DNA of 52,163 nt from Bradyrhizobium sp. AUGA SZCCT0158 (GTDB lineage: Bacteria > Pseudomonadota > Alphaproteobacteria > Rhizobiales > Xanthobacteraceae): the NCBI RefSeq assembly GCF_018130065.1, contig NZ_JAFCME010000037.1, forward strand, positions 1 to 52,163, given 5' to 3'. The position numbers and the translations under genes are program-made. The notes beneath the pieces were generated by a model. That model saw only the letters and a program-made list of their open reading frames with translations, was not told the origin of the DNA and made no database searches. The number at the start of each line of letters is the position of its first letter. Within the stretch, counting starts at the first letter, position 1. Below, piece after piece: positions 26,858-35,437 of the stretch.

Positions 26858-27325
26858 ATGGGGCGTTATATCGACGATATCCTGCAGCCCGATGAGAAGG
26901 TGCTGTATTCCAGCAATGCGCACTGGATTTTCTTCCTGCCGGCGATTGTGGGCTGGGTCGTGGCGATTGCGCTCTTCGTGGCCTCGGGTCTGGTCCCGCC
27001 GGGACCCCTGGCGCTGGTCTGCATGTCGCTCGCGGCGATCGTCGCGATTTTCGCGGCGTACAAGACCGTGACCGCCTGGTTCCACCGCTGGATCACCGAG
27101 ATCGACGTCACCAATCTGCGGGTCGTCCACAAGACCGGATTCATCCAGCGGAAGACGTTCGAGATGAGTCTCGACAAGGTCGAGAGCGTCGACGTCAACC
27201 AGAGCATCCTTGGCCGCCTGTTCAACTACGGCGACGTGGAGATCTTCGGCGTCGGAGAAGGCGGCAAGATCATCAAAATGATTGCCTCGCCGCTGGAATT
27301 CCGCAATGCCATCACCGCGCGATAG
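26858..27325 (+). CDS. Bacterial PH-domain membrane protein
   Basis: The 155-residue protein has two hydrophobic helices (about 24-43 and 48-67) followed by a bacterial PH domain of the YdbT/bPH2 type: ITEIDVTNLRVVHKTGFIQR, MSLDKVESVDVNQSILGR, and YGDVEIFGVGEGG. The domain should face the cytoplasm. Its function is unknown. AGGTGG next to the ATG supports the start. Its TAG stop overlaps the TAGGAG that precedes ubiG by about a dozen bases, so the two are likely cotranscribed. Confidence 0.85.
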   Translation: MGRYIDDILQPDEKVLYSSNAHWIFFLPAIVGWVVAIALFVASGLVPPGPLALVCMSLAAIVAIFAAYKTVTAWFHRWITEIDVTNLRVVHKTGFIQRKTFEMSLDKVESVDVNQSILGRLFNYGDVEIFGVGEGGKIIKMIASPLEFRNAITAR

Positions 27326-27341
27326 GAGCGGCGCGCCATCC

Positions 27342-28100
27342 ATGGCCATGCAAACAAATCACGCCGGCGCATCGGGGAGCACGGTCGACCCGGCCGAAGT
27401 CGCAAAATTCTCAAAACTGTCGGACGAGTGGTGGGACCCCAAGGGCAAGATGGCCCCGCTGCACAAGATCAATCCGCTGCGGCTGACCTATATCCGCGAC
27501 GCCGCCTGCCGCAAGTTCGAGCGCAACGTCAAAAGCCTGAATTGCCTGGGCGGCCTGCGCATCCTCGATATCGGCTGCGGCGCCGGCCTGCTCTGCGAGC
27601 CGTTCACGCGGCTGGGCGCGCAGGTGATCGGGATCGATCCCTCCGCGACCAACATCGCCGCCGCCAAGCTGCACGCCGACAAGGGCCATCTGTCGATCGA
27701 CTACCGCTGCACCACGGCCGAGGAGATGGACGTGCGCGAGCGCTTCGACATCGTGCTGGCGATGGAAGTGGTCGAGCACGTCACTGACGTGGGCGTCTTC
27801 CTCGACCGCTGCGCGGCGATGCTCAAGCCGGGCGGGATGATGGTGCTCTCGACGCTGAACCGCAACTGGAAGAGCTTCGCGCTGGCGATCGTCGGCGCCG
27901 AATATGTGCTGCGCTGGCTGCCGCGCGGCACCCATGAGTGGAACAAGTTCGTCACCCCCGACGAACTCGCGCAGCACCTCGCCAACAACCGCCTCGCCAT
28001 CACCGAACAGGCCGGCGTGGTCTATAGTCCGCTCGCCGACAAATGGAGCATCTCGTCCGACATGGACGTGAACTACATGGTGGTCGCCGAGGAGATGTAG
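27342..28100 (+). CDS. ubiG: Ubiquinone biosynthesis O-methyltransferase
   Basis: The 252-residue protein has the UbiG landmarks: an N-terminal EVAKFSKLSDEWWDPKGKM with PLHKINPLRL, the SAM motif LDIGCGAGLLCEP, and MEVVEHVTD. UbiG carries out both O-methylation steps of ubiquinone synthesis. The start MAMQTNHAG follows a rather distant GGAG; the second Met (27348) is also possible. It is paired with the upstream PH-domain gene and divergent from lysC. An inverted repeat (28111-28170) follows its stop. Confidence 0.94.
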   Translation: MAMQTNHAGASGSTVDPAEVAKFSKLSDEWWDPKGKMAPLHKINPLRLTYIRDAACRKFERNVKSLNCLGGLRILDIGCGAGLLCEPFTRLGAQVIGIDPSATNIAAAKLHADKGHLSIDYRCTTAEEMDVRERFDIVLAMEVVEHVTDVGVFLDRCAAMLKPGGMMVLSTLNRNWKSFALAIVGAEYVLRWLPRGTHEWNKFVTPDELAQHLANNRLAITEQAGVVYSPLADKWSISSDMDVNYMVVAEEM

Positions 28101-28110
28101 ATGCTCGTCA

Positions 28111-28170
28111 TTGCCGGGCTTGACCCGGCAATCCATACTCTTCGAAGATGATGGATACGCGGGTCAAGCC
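28111..28170. repeat. Imperfect inverted repeat after ubiG
   Basis: CGTCATTGCCGGGCTTGACC and its partial mirror GCGGGTCAAGCCCACGTATG surround a GATGATGGAT centre. A short inner GGGCTTGACCC palindrome is present. It could end ubiG transcription. Confidence 0.55.
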
Positions 28171-28320
28171 CACGTATGACAACCGAATTTGTTGGCCCCT
28201 TACTCTACTCTCCCGCAGCGCAGCTAAGACTCGGATCACACGCAATCCTGTCATGCGCCGTTTCGGTTGACCGCGTGCGCCGCGACCGGCACGGTGCGGC
28301 ACCCTTCCGCCGGTATTTTC

Positions 28321-29220
28321 ATGTTCACGATTGCCTCGCTCTGGATTCCCTTCACCATTATTGCTGCGCTCGGCCAGGTCGCGCGCAATGCGATGCAGCG
28401 GTCGCTTACGGGGCCGCTCGGGACCTGGGGCGCGACCAATATCCGTTTCCTGTTCGGCTTCCCGTTCTCGATCATCTTCTTCACGGTCGTGATCGCCGTG
28501 ACCGGCGACCCCATCCCGTGGCCGGCGCCAGTGTTCTGGCCGTGGCTGTTGCTCGGTGCGCTCAGCCAGATTGTCGCTACCGGCCTGATGCTGCTGGCGA
28601 TGAACGACCGCTCGTTCGTGGTGACGACGGCGTACCTCAAGACCGAGGCGATCCAGACCGCGATCTTCGGCTTCATCTTCCTCAGCGATCATCTCACCGT
28701 GCTGAAAGTGGTCGCGATCCTGATCGCGACCATCGGCGTGGTGATAACAGCGCTGCGGCCGGGCGGTGAAAAGGGCTTTGCCGAGTTAAAGCCGACCATC
28801 ATCGGCCTGGTCGCCGCCGGCTGCTTTGCGCTGTCGGCGATCGGCTTTCGCGGCGCCATCATCGCGGTGCCTGATGTCTCGTTCGTGACGGCGGCGTCCT
28901 ACACGCTGGTGTTCGGCCTGTTCGTGCAAACGCTGGTGCTGACGGTCTATCTGCTGTTCCGCGCGCCCGACGTGCTCCGAAAGATCCTGGGCTTATGGAG
29001 GCCCTCGATGCTGGCGGGCTTCATGGGCGCATTCGCGTCGCAATTCTGGTTTCTGGCGTTTGCGCTGACGGCGGCCGCCAATGTCCGCACGCTGGCGCTG
29101 GTCGAGGTGCTGTTCGCGCAAGCCGTGGCGTATTATTCGTTCAAGCAGCCTATGTCGGCGCGGGAATTGTCGGGGATTGTTTTGATCGTGGCGGGGGTGG
29201 CGCTGCTGGTGGCGGCGTAG
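28321..29220 (+). CDS. DMT-family (EamA) transporter
   Basis: The 299-residue protein is hydrophobic throughout with about ten membrane helices in two EamA-like halves. It starts MFTIASLWIPFTIIAALGQV, which already is the first helix, so the ATG at 28321 was preferred over a frame extension to 28267. Segments such as WLLLGALSQIVATGLMLLAM and KVVAILIATIGVVITALRPG match DMT exporters. The substrate cannot be told. It stands alone and converges on DUF1178 across an inverted repeat. Confidence 0.85.
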   Translation: MFTIASLWIPFTIIAALGQVARNAMQRSLTGPLGTWGATNIRFLFGFPFSIIFFTVVIAVTGDPIPWPAPVFWPWLLLGALSQIVATGLMLLAMNDRSFVVTTAYLKTEAIQTAIFGFIFLSDHLTVLKVVAILIATIGVVITALRPGGEKGFAELKPTIIGLVAAGCFALSAIGFRGAIIAVPDVSFVTAASYTLVFGLFVQTLVLTVYLLFRAPDVLRKILGLWRPSMLAGFMGAFASQFWFLAFALTAAANVRTLALVEVLFAQAVAYYSFKQPMSARELSGIVLIVAGVALLVAA

Positions 29221-29225
29221 CTACC

Positions 29226-29302
29226 GTCATTGCGAGCGAAGCGAAGCAATCCATCGAGCAGCGAAGTAAGTGTGGATTGCTTCGCTACGCTCGCAATGAC
29301 GG
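29226..29302. repeat. Inverted repeat at a convergent gene junction
   Basis: CGTCATTGCGAGCGAAGCGA near 29226 pairs with TCGCTACGCTCGCAATGACG ending at 29302, with inner arms AGCAATCCA and TGGATTGCT. It fills the space between the DMT transporter and DUF1178 genes. Confidence 0.75.
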
Positions 29303-29324
29303 AAAAATAGTTACAGAAAGCGCG

Positions 29325-29804
29325 TCAATTCCGATCGTCCGGCAGCACCGGCAGCGGCGAGACCTCGACGCCTTCGTCGATCAGGGCGCGGGCTTCGTCG
29401 GGTGACGCCTCGCCATAGATCGGGCGGTGCTCGATATCGCCGTAATGCATCTTGCGCGCTTCGTTGGGAAAGCGCTCGCCGACATTATCGGCGTTCTTGG
29501 TGATGTGATCGCGCAATTCCTTGATCTTGGCGCGCAGCTCGAGCTCCTGCGCCATCAACAGCGGCGTGGCCTCGGTGGGCGCACCTTCCGGGCCTGCGAT
29601 TTCCGCAGCGGGCACGCGACGCGAATCTTCACGGCCCTTCTTGCTGACGACCTGCGGGGCCATGATGGCGCGCTCGACCTTGACCGAGCCGCAGGACGGA
29701 CAGCTCACCAGCCTGCGCTTTTCCTGGCTCTCATAGGCCGTCGAGCTCTGAAACCAGCTTTCGAAAGCATGGCCCCGCTCGCAGCGCAGGTTGTAGCGGA
29801 TCAT
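29325..29804 (-). CDS. DUF1178 zinc-ribbon protein
   Basis: This 159-residue protein begins MIRYNLRCERGHAFESWF, the DUF1178 signature, with C8 and H12 and a second pair C35/C38 (SCPSCGS) likely forming a zinc ribbon. The C-terminal half includes FPNEARKMHYGDIEHRPIYG, also typical of the family. The function is unknown. Its ATG overlaps the stop of the nitrilase-family gene (ATGA), and related genomes often keep the two together, which suggests a shared process. Confidence 0.88.
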   Translation of the reverse strand: MIRYNLRCERGHAFESWFQSSTAYESQEKRRLVSCPSCGSVKVERAIMAPQVVSKKGREDSRRVPAAEIAGPEGAPTEATPLLMAQELELRAKIKELRDHITKNADNVGERFPNEARKMHYGDIEHRPIYGEASPDEARALIDEGVEVSPLPVLPDDRN

Positions 29805-30679
29805 GCCGAGCCCCGGACCAGATGCAGATGTTCCGGGCCGGCCTTGGGATCGGCGATGCCGAAGCGCCGGCCGTGCTGCAGCGACGGCACGGTTTTGCGC
29901 GCGGTCTCGACCCTTGAGGTGTCAATTTCGGCCAAGAACACGCCGGGCTCGGCGCCGCCCTCGGCGAGGATCTCGCCCCAGGGCGCGATGATCAGTGAGT
30001 GTCCGTAGGTCTCGCGCTTGTTCTCATGCATGCCGCATTGCGCGGCGGCGAACACGAAGCAGCCGGTCTCGATGGCGCGGGCGCGCAGCAGGATATGCCA
30101 ATGCGCCTCGCCGGTCTTTTTGGTGAAGGCGGACGGCACTGACAGGAACGACGCGCCGCTTTCGGCGAGCGCTCGGTAGAGCGCCGGAAAGCGCACGTCG
30201 TAGCAGATCGTGAGCCCGATCCGGCCCCACGGCAGGTCCGAGATCACGGCGGTTTCGCCCGGCTGGTAATTGGCGGACTCGCGGTAGCTCTCGCCGCCGG
30301 GCAGGTCGATGTCGAACATATGGATCTTGTCGTAGCTGGCGAGCAGATTGCCGTCGGGCCCGATCAGGAACGAGCGGTTGACCGCGCGCTCCGGCGAGAA
30401 GCGCAGCGCGAGCGAGCCGACATGCAGATGGATCTTCAGCTCCGCCGCCAGCGCGCGATAAGCCTTCAGCGACTTGTCGTCCTCTTCGCTCGCCAGATGC
30501 TCGAACAGCGCCTTGCGGTTCAGCTGCATCATGTTGCTCACCTCAGGGGTTTGCACATAATCAGCGCCCTGCGCCACAGCTTCCCGGATCAGCTTCATGC
30601 CCTGCTCGAGGCTCGGCTCCGGCAGCAGGGACGTGCGCATCTGCACCATCGCGGCGGTGAAGGTCGTGGCAGCGCTCAT
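29801..30679 (-). CDS. Nitrilase-family carbon-nitrogen hydrolase, Nit2/omega-amidase type
   Basis: The 292-residue protein has the Glu-Lys-Cys triad of the nitrilase superfamily: E46 (TPEVS), K118 (YDKIHMFD) and C159 (LTICYDVRFP). The YDKIHMFDIDLPGG and CYDVRFPALYR motifs place it with the NIT1/Nit2 branch, which removes damaged or alpha-keto amides such as deaminated glutathione. Metabolite repair of deaminated glutathione is a reasonable reading, helped by its neighbour grxC. It overlaps grxC upstream and DUF1178 downstream by four bases (ATGA), so all are one operon. Confidence 0.9.
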   Translation of the reverse strand: MSAATTFTAAMVQMRTSLLPEPSLEQGMKLIREAVAQGADYVQTPEVSNMMQLNRKALFEHLASEEDDKSLKAYRALAAELKIHLHVGSLALRFSPERAVNRSFLIGPDGNLLASYDKIHMFDIDLPGGESYRESANYQPGETAVISDLPWGRIGLTICYDVRFPALYRALAESGASFLSVPSAFTKKTGEAHWHILLRARAIETGCFVFAAAQCGMHENKRETYGHSLIIAPWGEILAEGGAEPGVFLAEIDTSRVETARKTVPSLQHGRRFGIADPKAGPEHLHLVRGSA

Positions 30680-30951
30680 GACGAGGCCTTTTCTCCCGCC
30701 AGCAATGCATCGAGCCTGCCCGCGCGGTCCAGCGCGTAAAGCTCGTCGCAGCCACCGACATGGGTTGCGCCGATGAAGATTTGCGGAAACGTCGCGCCGG
30801 CGCCGGCCCGATCGTACATCTGTTCGCGATAGGAAGGGTCGTTGGATACGCTGAGTTCGGTAAACGCGGCATTCTTGCGCGTCAGCAGCGATTTGGCCGC
30901 GGTGCAGTAACCGCAGCCCGGGCGGGTATAGATTTCAACGGCAGCGGTCAT
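30676..30951 (-). CDS. grxC: Glutaredoxin 3
   Basis: The 91-residue protein is a dithiol glutaredoxin with active site C13-G-Y-C16 (RPGCGYCTAAK), the cis-Pro in ATFPQIF and the glutathione-binding GGCDELYALD. It reduces protein disulfides and glutathione mixed disulfides in the cytoplasm. Its stop overlaps the start of the nitrilase-family gene; comF lies 44 bases upstream. Confidence 0.95.
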   Translation of the reverse strand: MTAAVEIYTRPGCGYCTAAKSLLTRKNAAFTELSVSNDPSYREQMYDRAGAGATFPQIFIGATHVGGCDELYALDRAGRLDALLAGEKASS

Positions 30952-30995
30952 GGAGCGCTCTGGTTCGCAAGTTCCGGAAATGACAAGTCTTTGAA

Positions 30996-31805
30996 TTATA
31001 TGGGAGCCCGGTGGGTGTCCACAACCCGCGCGAATACCAGCACGTCGACCTGCGCGGCCTTGGCGCGCAATAAGGCACGGGCGCAGGCGTCGGTCGTGGC
31101 GCCGGAGGTCAGGACGTCGTCGATCAGGACCACGCGGCGGCCCTGGATGTCGGCGCTGCGGTCGGGGGCGACCTTGAACGCGCCCTGCACGTTGCTGGCC
31201 CGCTGCGAGCGCGACAGCCCGATCTGCTGTTCGGTTGCCCGGACCCGCCGGAGTGCCTCGCAGGCCAGTTTGACCCCGGTTTGACGCGAAATCACCCGCG
31301 CCAGCGCACCGGACTGGTTGTAGCGGCGGCTCCAGCCACGCCGCCAATGCAGGGGAACCGGGACCAGCGCGTCGGCCTCGTCGAGCAATTCCTGGCCCGC
31401 GCGGGCCATCCAGCGCCCCATCGCGGGCGCCAGATCGGTGCGGTCCTGATATTTCAGCGAATGGACCAGCGTGCGCGCGACATCGTCGTAGCGCACGGCA
31501 GCGCGGGCGCGCTGGTAGGCCGGCGGATTGGCAATCGCCTCCATCGACAGCAAATCGGGCCCGGGGTCGTACACAAAGGGAATGCCGAGCCGCGGGCAGT
31601 AGGGCGGTTCGATGAACGACAATTTGGCCCAGCATTCGGCGCAGACACCCTCGCCATCGACCGGCTCGCGGCAGGACACGCACAGCGATGGCAGCGCAAT
31701 GTCGAGCGCCAGCCTTGGAATATGCGCGAACACCGCGCGGCACGCGCTCAACGCGCCGCGCAAATGGCCGGAAATGGAGCGTGGTGGTGATGCCTCGGCG
31801 TCCAT
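30996..31805 (-). CDS. comF: ComF-family phosphoribosyltransferase-like protein
   Basis: The 269-residue protein has an N-terminal zinc-finger-like part (LCVSCREPVDGEGVCAECW and CPRLG) and a C-terminal phosphoribosyltransferase domain with the PRPP loop RRVVLIDDVLTSGAT. YNQSGALARVIS is another family mark. ComF proteins are linked to DNA uptake in naturally competent bacteria, while in other organisms their role is unclear; no other competence gene is nearby. It heads the operon comF-grxC-nit-DUF1178 and is divergent from the next methyltransferase gene. Confidence 0.92.
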   Translation of the reverse strand: MDAEASPPRSISGHLRGALSACRAVFAHIPRLALDIALPSLCVSCREPVDGEGVCAECWAKLSFIEPPYCPRLGIPFVYDPGPDLLSMEAIANPPAYQRARAAVRYDDVARTLVHSLKYQDRTDLAPAMGRWMARAGQELLDEADALVPVPLHWRRGWSRRYNQSGALARVISRQTGVKLACEALRRVRATEQQIGLSRSQRASNVQGAFKVAPDRSADIQGRRVVLIDDVLTSGATTDACARALLRAKAAQVDVLVFARVVDTHRAPI

Positions 31806-31883
31806 GGGGTGAGGCTAGCGCTGCTGAACAAACTGCTCAAGCACCGGATTGCCAGAGACTGGGCGATCGGCGTACCAACCGGC

Positions 31884-32726
31884 ATGTCCTCGCACCCGAC
31901 CACCGCACCCATCCTGTTCGACCGCGCGCTGTTGCGCGCCCGGCAGGATCGTGCGCAGCGCCTTGGGCCAGCGACGTTCCTGCTCGATCGCGTCACCGAG
32001 GACATGGAAGAGCGGCTGGCGGCGGTGATGCGAAATTTCTCCGACGCCACCGAAATCTGGACGCCGTGCAAGCTGCTGCGCAAGCCGCTGGCCGATCGTT
32101 TCAAATCCATCACCCGGATCGATCCGGATGAAACGGAAACGCTGCGGCTCGCGCCGGAATCGCTTGATCTCGCGGTGTCCGCGCTGGCCTTTCAATTCGT
32201 CAACGATCTACCTGGCGTGCTGGCGCAAATCAGGCGCGCGCTGCGGCCGGATGGATTGCTGCTGGCGACGATGATCGGCGGCGATACGCTGACCGAACTC
32301 CGGCAATCCTTTGCGGCGGCGGAGGCCGAATGCGAGGGCGGGGTGTCGCCGCGCGTCGCACCCTTTGCCGATCTGCGCGATGTCGGCGCGCTGCTGCAGC
32401 GCGCGGGCTTTGCGCTGCCGGTCACCGACGTCGATCGCCTCATAGTGCGCTACGACAGCGCGTTGGCGCTGATGGCCGATCTGAGAAGGATGGGCGCGAC
32501 CAACATCCTGGTCGAGCGGCGGCGGGTGCCGACCCGCCGCGCCACGCTGCTGCGGATGGCAGAGATCTACGGCGAACGCTTTGCCGATTCGGACGGCCGC
32601 ATCCGCGCCACCTTCGACGTGATCTGGCTGTCCGGCTGGGCGCCGCATGAGAGCCAGCCCAAACCGCTGCGGCCGGGTTCGGCGAAAGCGAGCCTGGAGG
32701 CGGCGGTGAAGGGGAAGACGAAGTAG
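31884..32726 (+). CDS. BioC/NDUFAF5-like methyltransferase
   Basis: The 280-residue protein matches the BioC-like methyltransferases related to the complex I factor NDUFAF5: LFDRALLRARQDRAQ at the start, SLDLAVSALAFQFVNDLPGV, IRRALRPDGLLLATMIGGDT, and a C-terminal FDVIWLSGWAPHESQPKPLR. It probably hydroxylates or methylates a subunit or intermediate, but the role is inferred. The ATG at 31884 was chosen because the family begins just before LFDRALL; a frame extension to 31809 runs toward comF. Its last ~150 bases recur in part at 33818-33863 and 37960-38104, making it the likely insertion target of the accessory modules that follow. Confidence 0.88.
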   Translation: MSSHPTTAPILFDRALLRARQDRAQRLGPATFLLDRVTEDMEERLAAVMRNFSDATEIWTPCKLLRKPLADRFKSITRIDPDETETLRLAPESLDLAVSALAFQFVNDLPGVLAQIRRALRPDGLLLATMIGGDTLTELRQSFAAAEAECEGGVSPRVAPFADLRDVGALLQRAGFALPVTDVDRLIVRYDSALALMADLRRMGATNILVERRRVPTRRATLLRMAEIYGERFADSDGRIRATFDVIWLSGWAPHESQPKPLRPGSAKASLEAAVKGKTK

Positions 32727-32750
32727 AATTGTGATTCGTGGTCCGTCTGG

Positions 32751-33329
32751 TCAGGCTGCGATGGAGGACAGCATCAGCGTCGAAATCACCCCCGCAAGCA
32801 GGCCGACGCCCGCCGCAAACCACACACGGTATCCGGCAAGCCACATCAGCATGAGATGCCTGGCAGGAAATGCGCCGATCTGAGTCAGGATCGTCAGCAT
32901 GTCGGAGCAGATCCATTCCTCGGCGATCTTGCCATCGGCAATGCGGTACAGTTCGTAGCTTTGGTAATCGACGCGCTTTCCGGTCGGCTGATTTCCCAGG
33001 AACTCGCCGGTGTGCGTTCCGGTAAAGCGAAGACGCACCGCCACCTTGTCGTCGGCCGCAAACATGTCCTGCGTTTCGATCTGAATGTCGGGAAAAGCGT
33101 TGAAGAAGGCTTCCGAATTCCTGCGCCATATGCGCCGGCCGCGCATTTGATGCGGCACCCCGGCCAAGTTAATGATGAAGTCCGGCGACAGGAACTCGGC
33201 GGCAGCCGCAAGGTCCCTGCGGCTCAAGGCGGCGAAGGCGTCACGCATCAATGCGATATTTCCCTGGGAAGCGGTATTGGTGGCGAGCACGACAGGACTC
33301 CAATTGACGATCGAATTGGTATAGAGCAT
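32751..33329 (-). CDS. SnoaL-like protein with C-terminal membrane segment
   Basis: From this start the protein has 192 residues. Residues ~20-150 form a SnoaL/NTF2-like domain (ALMRDAFAALSRRDLAAAAE, KVAVRLRFTGTHTGEFLG, VDYQSYELYRIADGKIAEEW) as in ester cyclase-like proteins. The end is hydrophobic (WFAAGVGLLAGVISTLMLSS), which is unusual for the fold and suggests membrane anchoring. Start choice is uncertain: the ATG at 33329 leaves nine bases to the divergent MarR start, and an internal GTG near 33294 would leave room for a promoter. It is divergent from, and probably controlled by, the MarR regulator. The ligand is unknown. Confidence 0.7.
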   Translation of the reverse strand: MLYTNSIVNWSPVVLATNTASQGNIALMRDAFAALSRRDLAAAAEFLSPDFIINLAGVPHQMRGRRIWRRNSEAFFNAFPDIQIETQDMFAADDKVAVRLRFTGTHTGEFLGNQPTGKRVDYQSYELYRIADGKIAEEWICSDMLTILTQIGAFPARHLMLMWLAGYRVWFAAGVGLLAGVISTLMLSSIAA

Positions 33330-33344
33330 ATCGTGAATATGATA
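33329..33344. promoter_or_regulatory. Possible MarR operator between divergent genes
   Basis: TATCGTGAATATGATA is a partial palindrome (outer arms TATC/GATA) in an A/T-rich stretch that covers the start codons of both divergent genes. MarR regulators often bind such a site and repress both genes. This is a candidate only. Confidence 0.3.
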
Positions 33345-33806
33345 CACAATGTAGATAATACATCACTTTGCCGCGACGTGCTGTCGCAGCTGTTTCTGGT
33401 CACAACGCTCATGTCGGCGGATATGCAGCGTGGCCTGGCCGAGCGCGGCCTGACGCAAACAAGGGCGCAAGTGTTGTGGGTGCTGGGTGGGGCCGAGCGG
33501 ATGACGCAGGCGGAATTGGCCGCGGAACTGAAGGTCACGCCGCGTAACGTAACCACGCTCATCGATGCGCTTGAGGAGACCGGTTTTGTCCGTCGCACGG
33601 CACACCCGACGGATCGGCGCGCTGCCGTCATTGTTCTGTCGGCGAAAGGGCAAAAATCCTTCGCAAGATTGCAATCGGAGACGACCGAGTTTGCCAAACT
33701 GCTGTTCGGCAACCTGTCCGAACGCGATCTGAAGACATTCCAGGGGATACTTCACGACGTCGGTACGAAGCTGACCGAACTGGCGAAGGAAACTGGCGGC
33801 CGCTAG
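33339..33806 (+). CDS. MarR-family transcriptional regulator
   Basis: The 155-residue protein has a winged helix-turn-helix: MTQAELAAELKVTPRNVTTLIDALEETGFVRR (seen in two parts) followed by HPTDRRAAVIVLSAKG, the beta wing. The first and last helices form the dimer interface. Such proteins usually repress divergent genes and release DNA on binding small phenolic or oxidant ligands. The ATG at 33339 is the first in frame that keeps the dimer helix. It forms a divergent pair with the SnoaL-like gene, and a 46-base fragment of the upstream methyltransferase gene follows its stop after 11 bases. Confidence 0.88.
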   Translation: MIHNVDNTSLCRDVLSQLFLVTTLMSADMQRGLAERGLTQTRAQVLWVLGGAERMTQAELAAELKVTPRNVTTLIDALEETGFVRRTAHPTDRRAAVIVLSAKGQKSFARLQSETTEFAKLLFGNLSERDLKTFQGILHDVGTKLTELAKETGGR

Positions 33807-33817
33807 CGCCACCAATC

Positions 33818-33863
33818 GCTGCGGCCGGGCTCTGCGAAAGCGAGTCTGGAGGCGGCGGTGAAG
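33818..33863 (+). repeat. Fragment B of the methyltransferase 3' end
   Basis: These 46 bases match 32666-32711, inside the last part of the methyltransferase gene, with three differences. They begin GCTGCGGCCGGG and end GGAGGCGGCGGTGAAG, and no longer belong to a gene. The fragment separates the SnoaL/MarR pair from the nitrilase operon. Confidence 0.85.
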
Positions 33864-33908
33864 CGGACGCCAAATGTCCGCCCTCGGCGCCAGGTGGCAA
33901 ACCGGTCC

Positions 33909-34904
33909 TCATGCGGCGTCGGAGATACTTTCTTTCCCGCCAACTGCGCGCGGTCCCTCGATCTTCGGGTGTCCCGCGCGCTCGTGAGCGTGGGCCGTCG
34001 GCGTCCGGTCGATCAGCAGGCTAAGCAGTTCAGGACGGCTGTAGTGGCCGCGCGCGTCCATCAGTCGCTTGCGGGCGTCGATCTGCGCGAAGTCCAGATC
34101 CGCGATCACCGCGCCTTCGCCGGCCTTGAGCGGTTCGCCGATGATCTGACCATCGGGGCCGATGATCGCCGTGAAGCAGCCGCCGGAAATCGGCCCGACA
34201 GGACCGCCGGTATCTTTTGCAATCTGCGCCTGCTGCTCGGCATCGAGCCACCCTGTGGCGCTGACAACGAAGCAGCCCGATTCGAGCGCGTGCTGGCGAA
34301 CATTGATTTCGGTCTGCTGCGCGAACAGGGGACCGAAGATCGACCCGGGATACATCGCCGAGTGGATCTGCTCGCCGTCGGCCATCAGCGCATAACGCGC
34401 CAAGGGAAGATAGTGCTCCCAGCAGGCGAGCTGACCAATGCGCCCAATGGCGCTGTCGACGGCGCGCAGCCCCGAGCCGTCGCCCTGGCCCCAGATCATC
34501 CGCTCGTGATAGGTCGGCGTGATCTTGCGGCGGCGCTGGACCAGCGTGCCGTCGGCGTCGAACAGCAGCTGCGTGTTGTAGATCGTGCCGCCGTCGCGTT
34601 CATTGACGCCGATCGAGACCACCATGCCAGCCTCTCGCGCCGCCTCGCCGATCGCATCGGTCTCGGCGGACGGGATCGTCACCGACTGCTCGAGCAGACG
34701 CTGATGCTCCTTGCCGAGGGCATAGGCCGGCTGCACGAAGGAGAAATACGGGTAATAGGGAATGATGGTTTCGGGGAAGGTCGCGAACCGGACACCCTGC
34801 TTGCCGAGTTCGCGGATCTTCCTGATGACCTTCTCCACGGTCCCTTCGCGGCTGTACAACACGGGGCTGATCTGCACGGCGGCGGCTCTGACGATGACGC
34901 TCAT
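33909..34904 (-). CDS. Nitrilase (nitrilase/cyanide hydratase branch)
   Basis: The 331-residue protein has the Glu-Lys-Cys triad E45 (FPETIIPYYPYF), K127 (RRRKITPTYHER) and C161 (LACWEHYLPLARYAL). ACWEHYLPL and the preceding GLR region identify the true nitrilase branch, which converts organic nitriles to carboxylic acids and ammonia. Length fits aliphatic and arylacetonitrilases. AGAAGGA at good spacing supports the ATG. It is the last gene of a four-gene minus-strand operon (SDR, RclC-like, AhpD-like, nitrilase; gaps 56, 31 and 34 bases). The substrate is unknown. Confidence 0.92.
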   Translation of the reverse strand: MSVIVRAAAVQISPVLYSREGTVEKVIRKIRELGKQGVRFATFPETIIPYYPYFSFVQPAYALGKEHQRLLEQSVTIPSAETDAIGEAAREAGMVVSIGVNERDGGTIYNTQLLFDADGTLVQRRRKITPTYHERMIWGQGDGSGLRAVDSAIGRIGQLACWEHYLPLARYALMADGEQIHSAMYPGSIFGPLFAQQTEINVRQHALESGCFVVSATGWLDAEQQAQIAKDTGGPVGPISGGCFTAIIGPDGQIIGEPLKAGEGAVIADLDFAQIDARKRLMDARGHYSRPELLSLLIDRTPTAHAHERAGHPKIEGPRAVGGKESISDAA

Positions 34905-34938
34905 GTTGCTGGTCCTTCTGTTCTGACTTGTTCGCGGA

Positions 34939-35406
34939 CTACGCCGCCTTCAAACTCTCGATTGCTGCCTGCGGCGTGTTGCGAAAGCTGATGGCGAGGC
35001 GGTTGTAGGCGTTCATCAGGCCGATCGCGATCGTGAGGTCGACGAGCTCCCGCTCCTCGAACACGGCGCGGGCGGCGTGATACGCGTCATCCGGCACGCC
35101 GGTATCGGCGACACGGGTCACCGTCTCGGCCCATGCCAGCGCGGCGCGTTCGCGTTCATCGAACAAATTGCCGGCTTCCGCCCAGGCCTGCAGCAGCGCG
35201 AGCTTCTCGATCTTCTGCCCCTTCTTGAGCAGGTCGCGCGTGTGCATGTCGAGGCAGTAGGCGCAGTTGTTGATCTGGGAAATCCGCAAGTAGACCAGGT
35301 CGACCAGCGTGGAGGAAAGGCCGCTCTGCATGACGTAGCCATAGACGCCGCCCAGCGCTTTCACGCCTGCCGGTGCAACCTGGTTGTAGTCCAATCGCTT
35401 GCTCAT
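34939..35406 (-). CDS. Carboxymuconolactone decarboxylase-family (AhpD-like) protein
   Basis: The 155-residue protein has the alkylhydroperoxidase motif C48-x2-C51-x3-H55 (NNCAYCLDMHTRDLL), typical of AhpD-like peroxidases rather than of true carboxymuconolactone decarboxylase. These small helical proteins form trimers or hexamers and reduce peroxides through the CxxC pair. GGAG before the ATG supports the start. It lies between the RclC-like and nitrilase genes and is part of their operon, which points to a stress or detoxification role. Confidence 0.9.
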   Translation of the reverse strand: MSKRLDYNQVAPAGVKALGGVYGYVMQSGLSSTLVDLVYLRISQINNCAYCLDMHTRDLLKKGQKIEKLALLQAWAEAGNLFDERERAALAWAETVTRVADTGVPDDAYHAARAVFEERELVDLTIAIGLMNAYNRLAISFRNTPQAAIESLKAA

Positions 35407-35437
35407 GTTCTTGCTCCGTCTTGCCTGGAAAGGTTGA

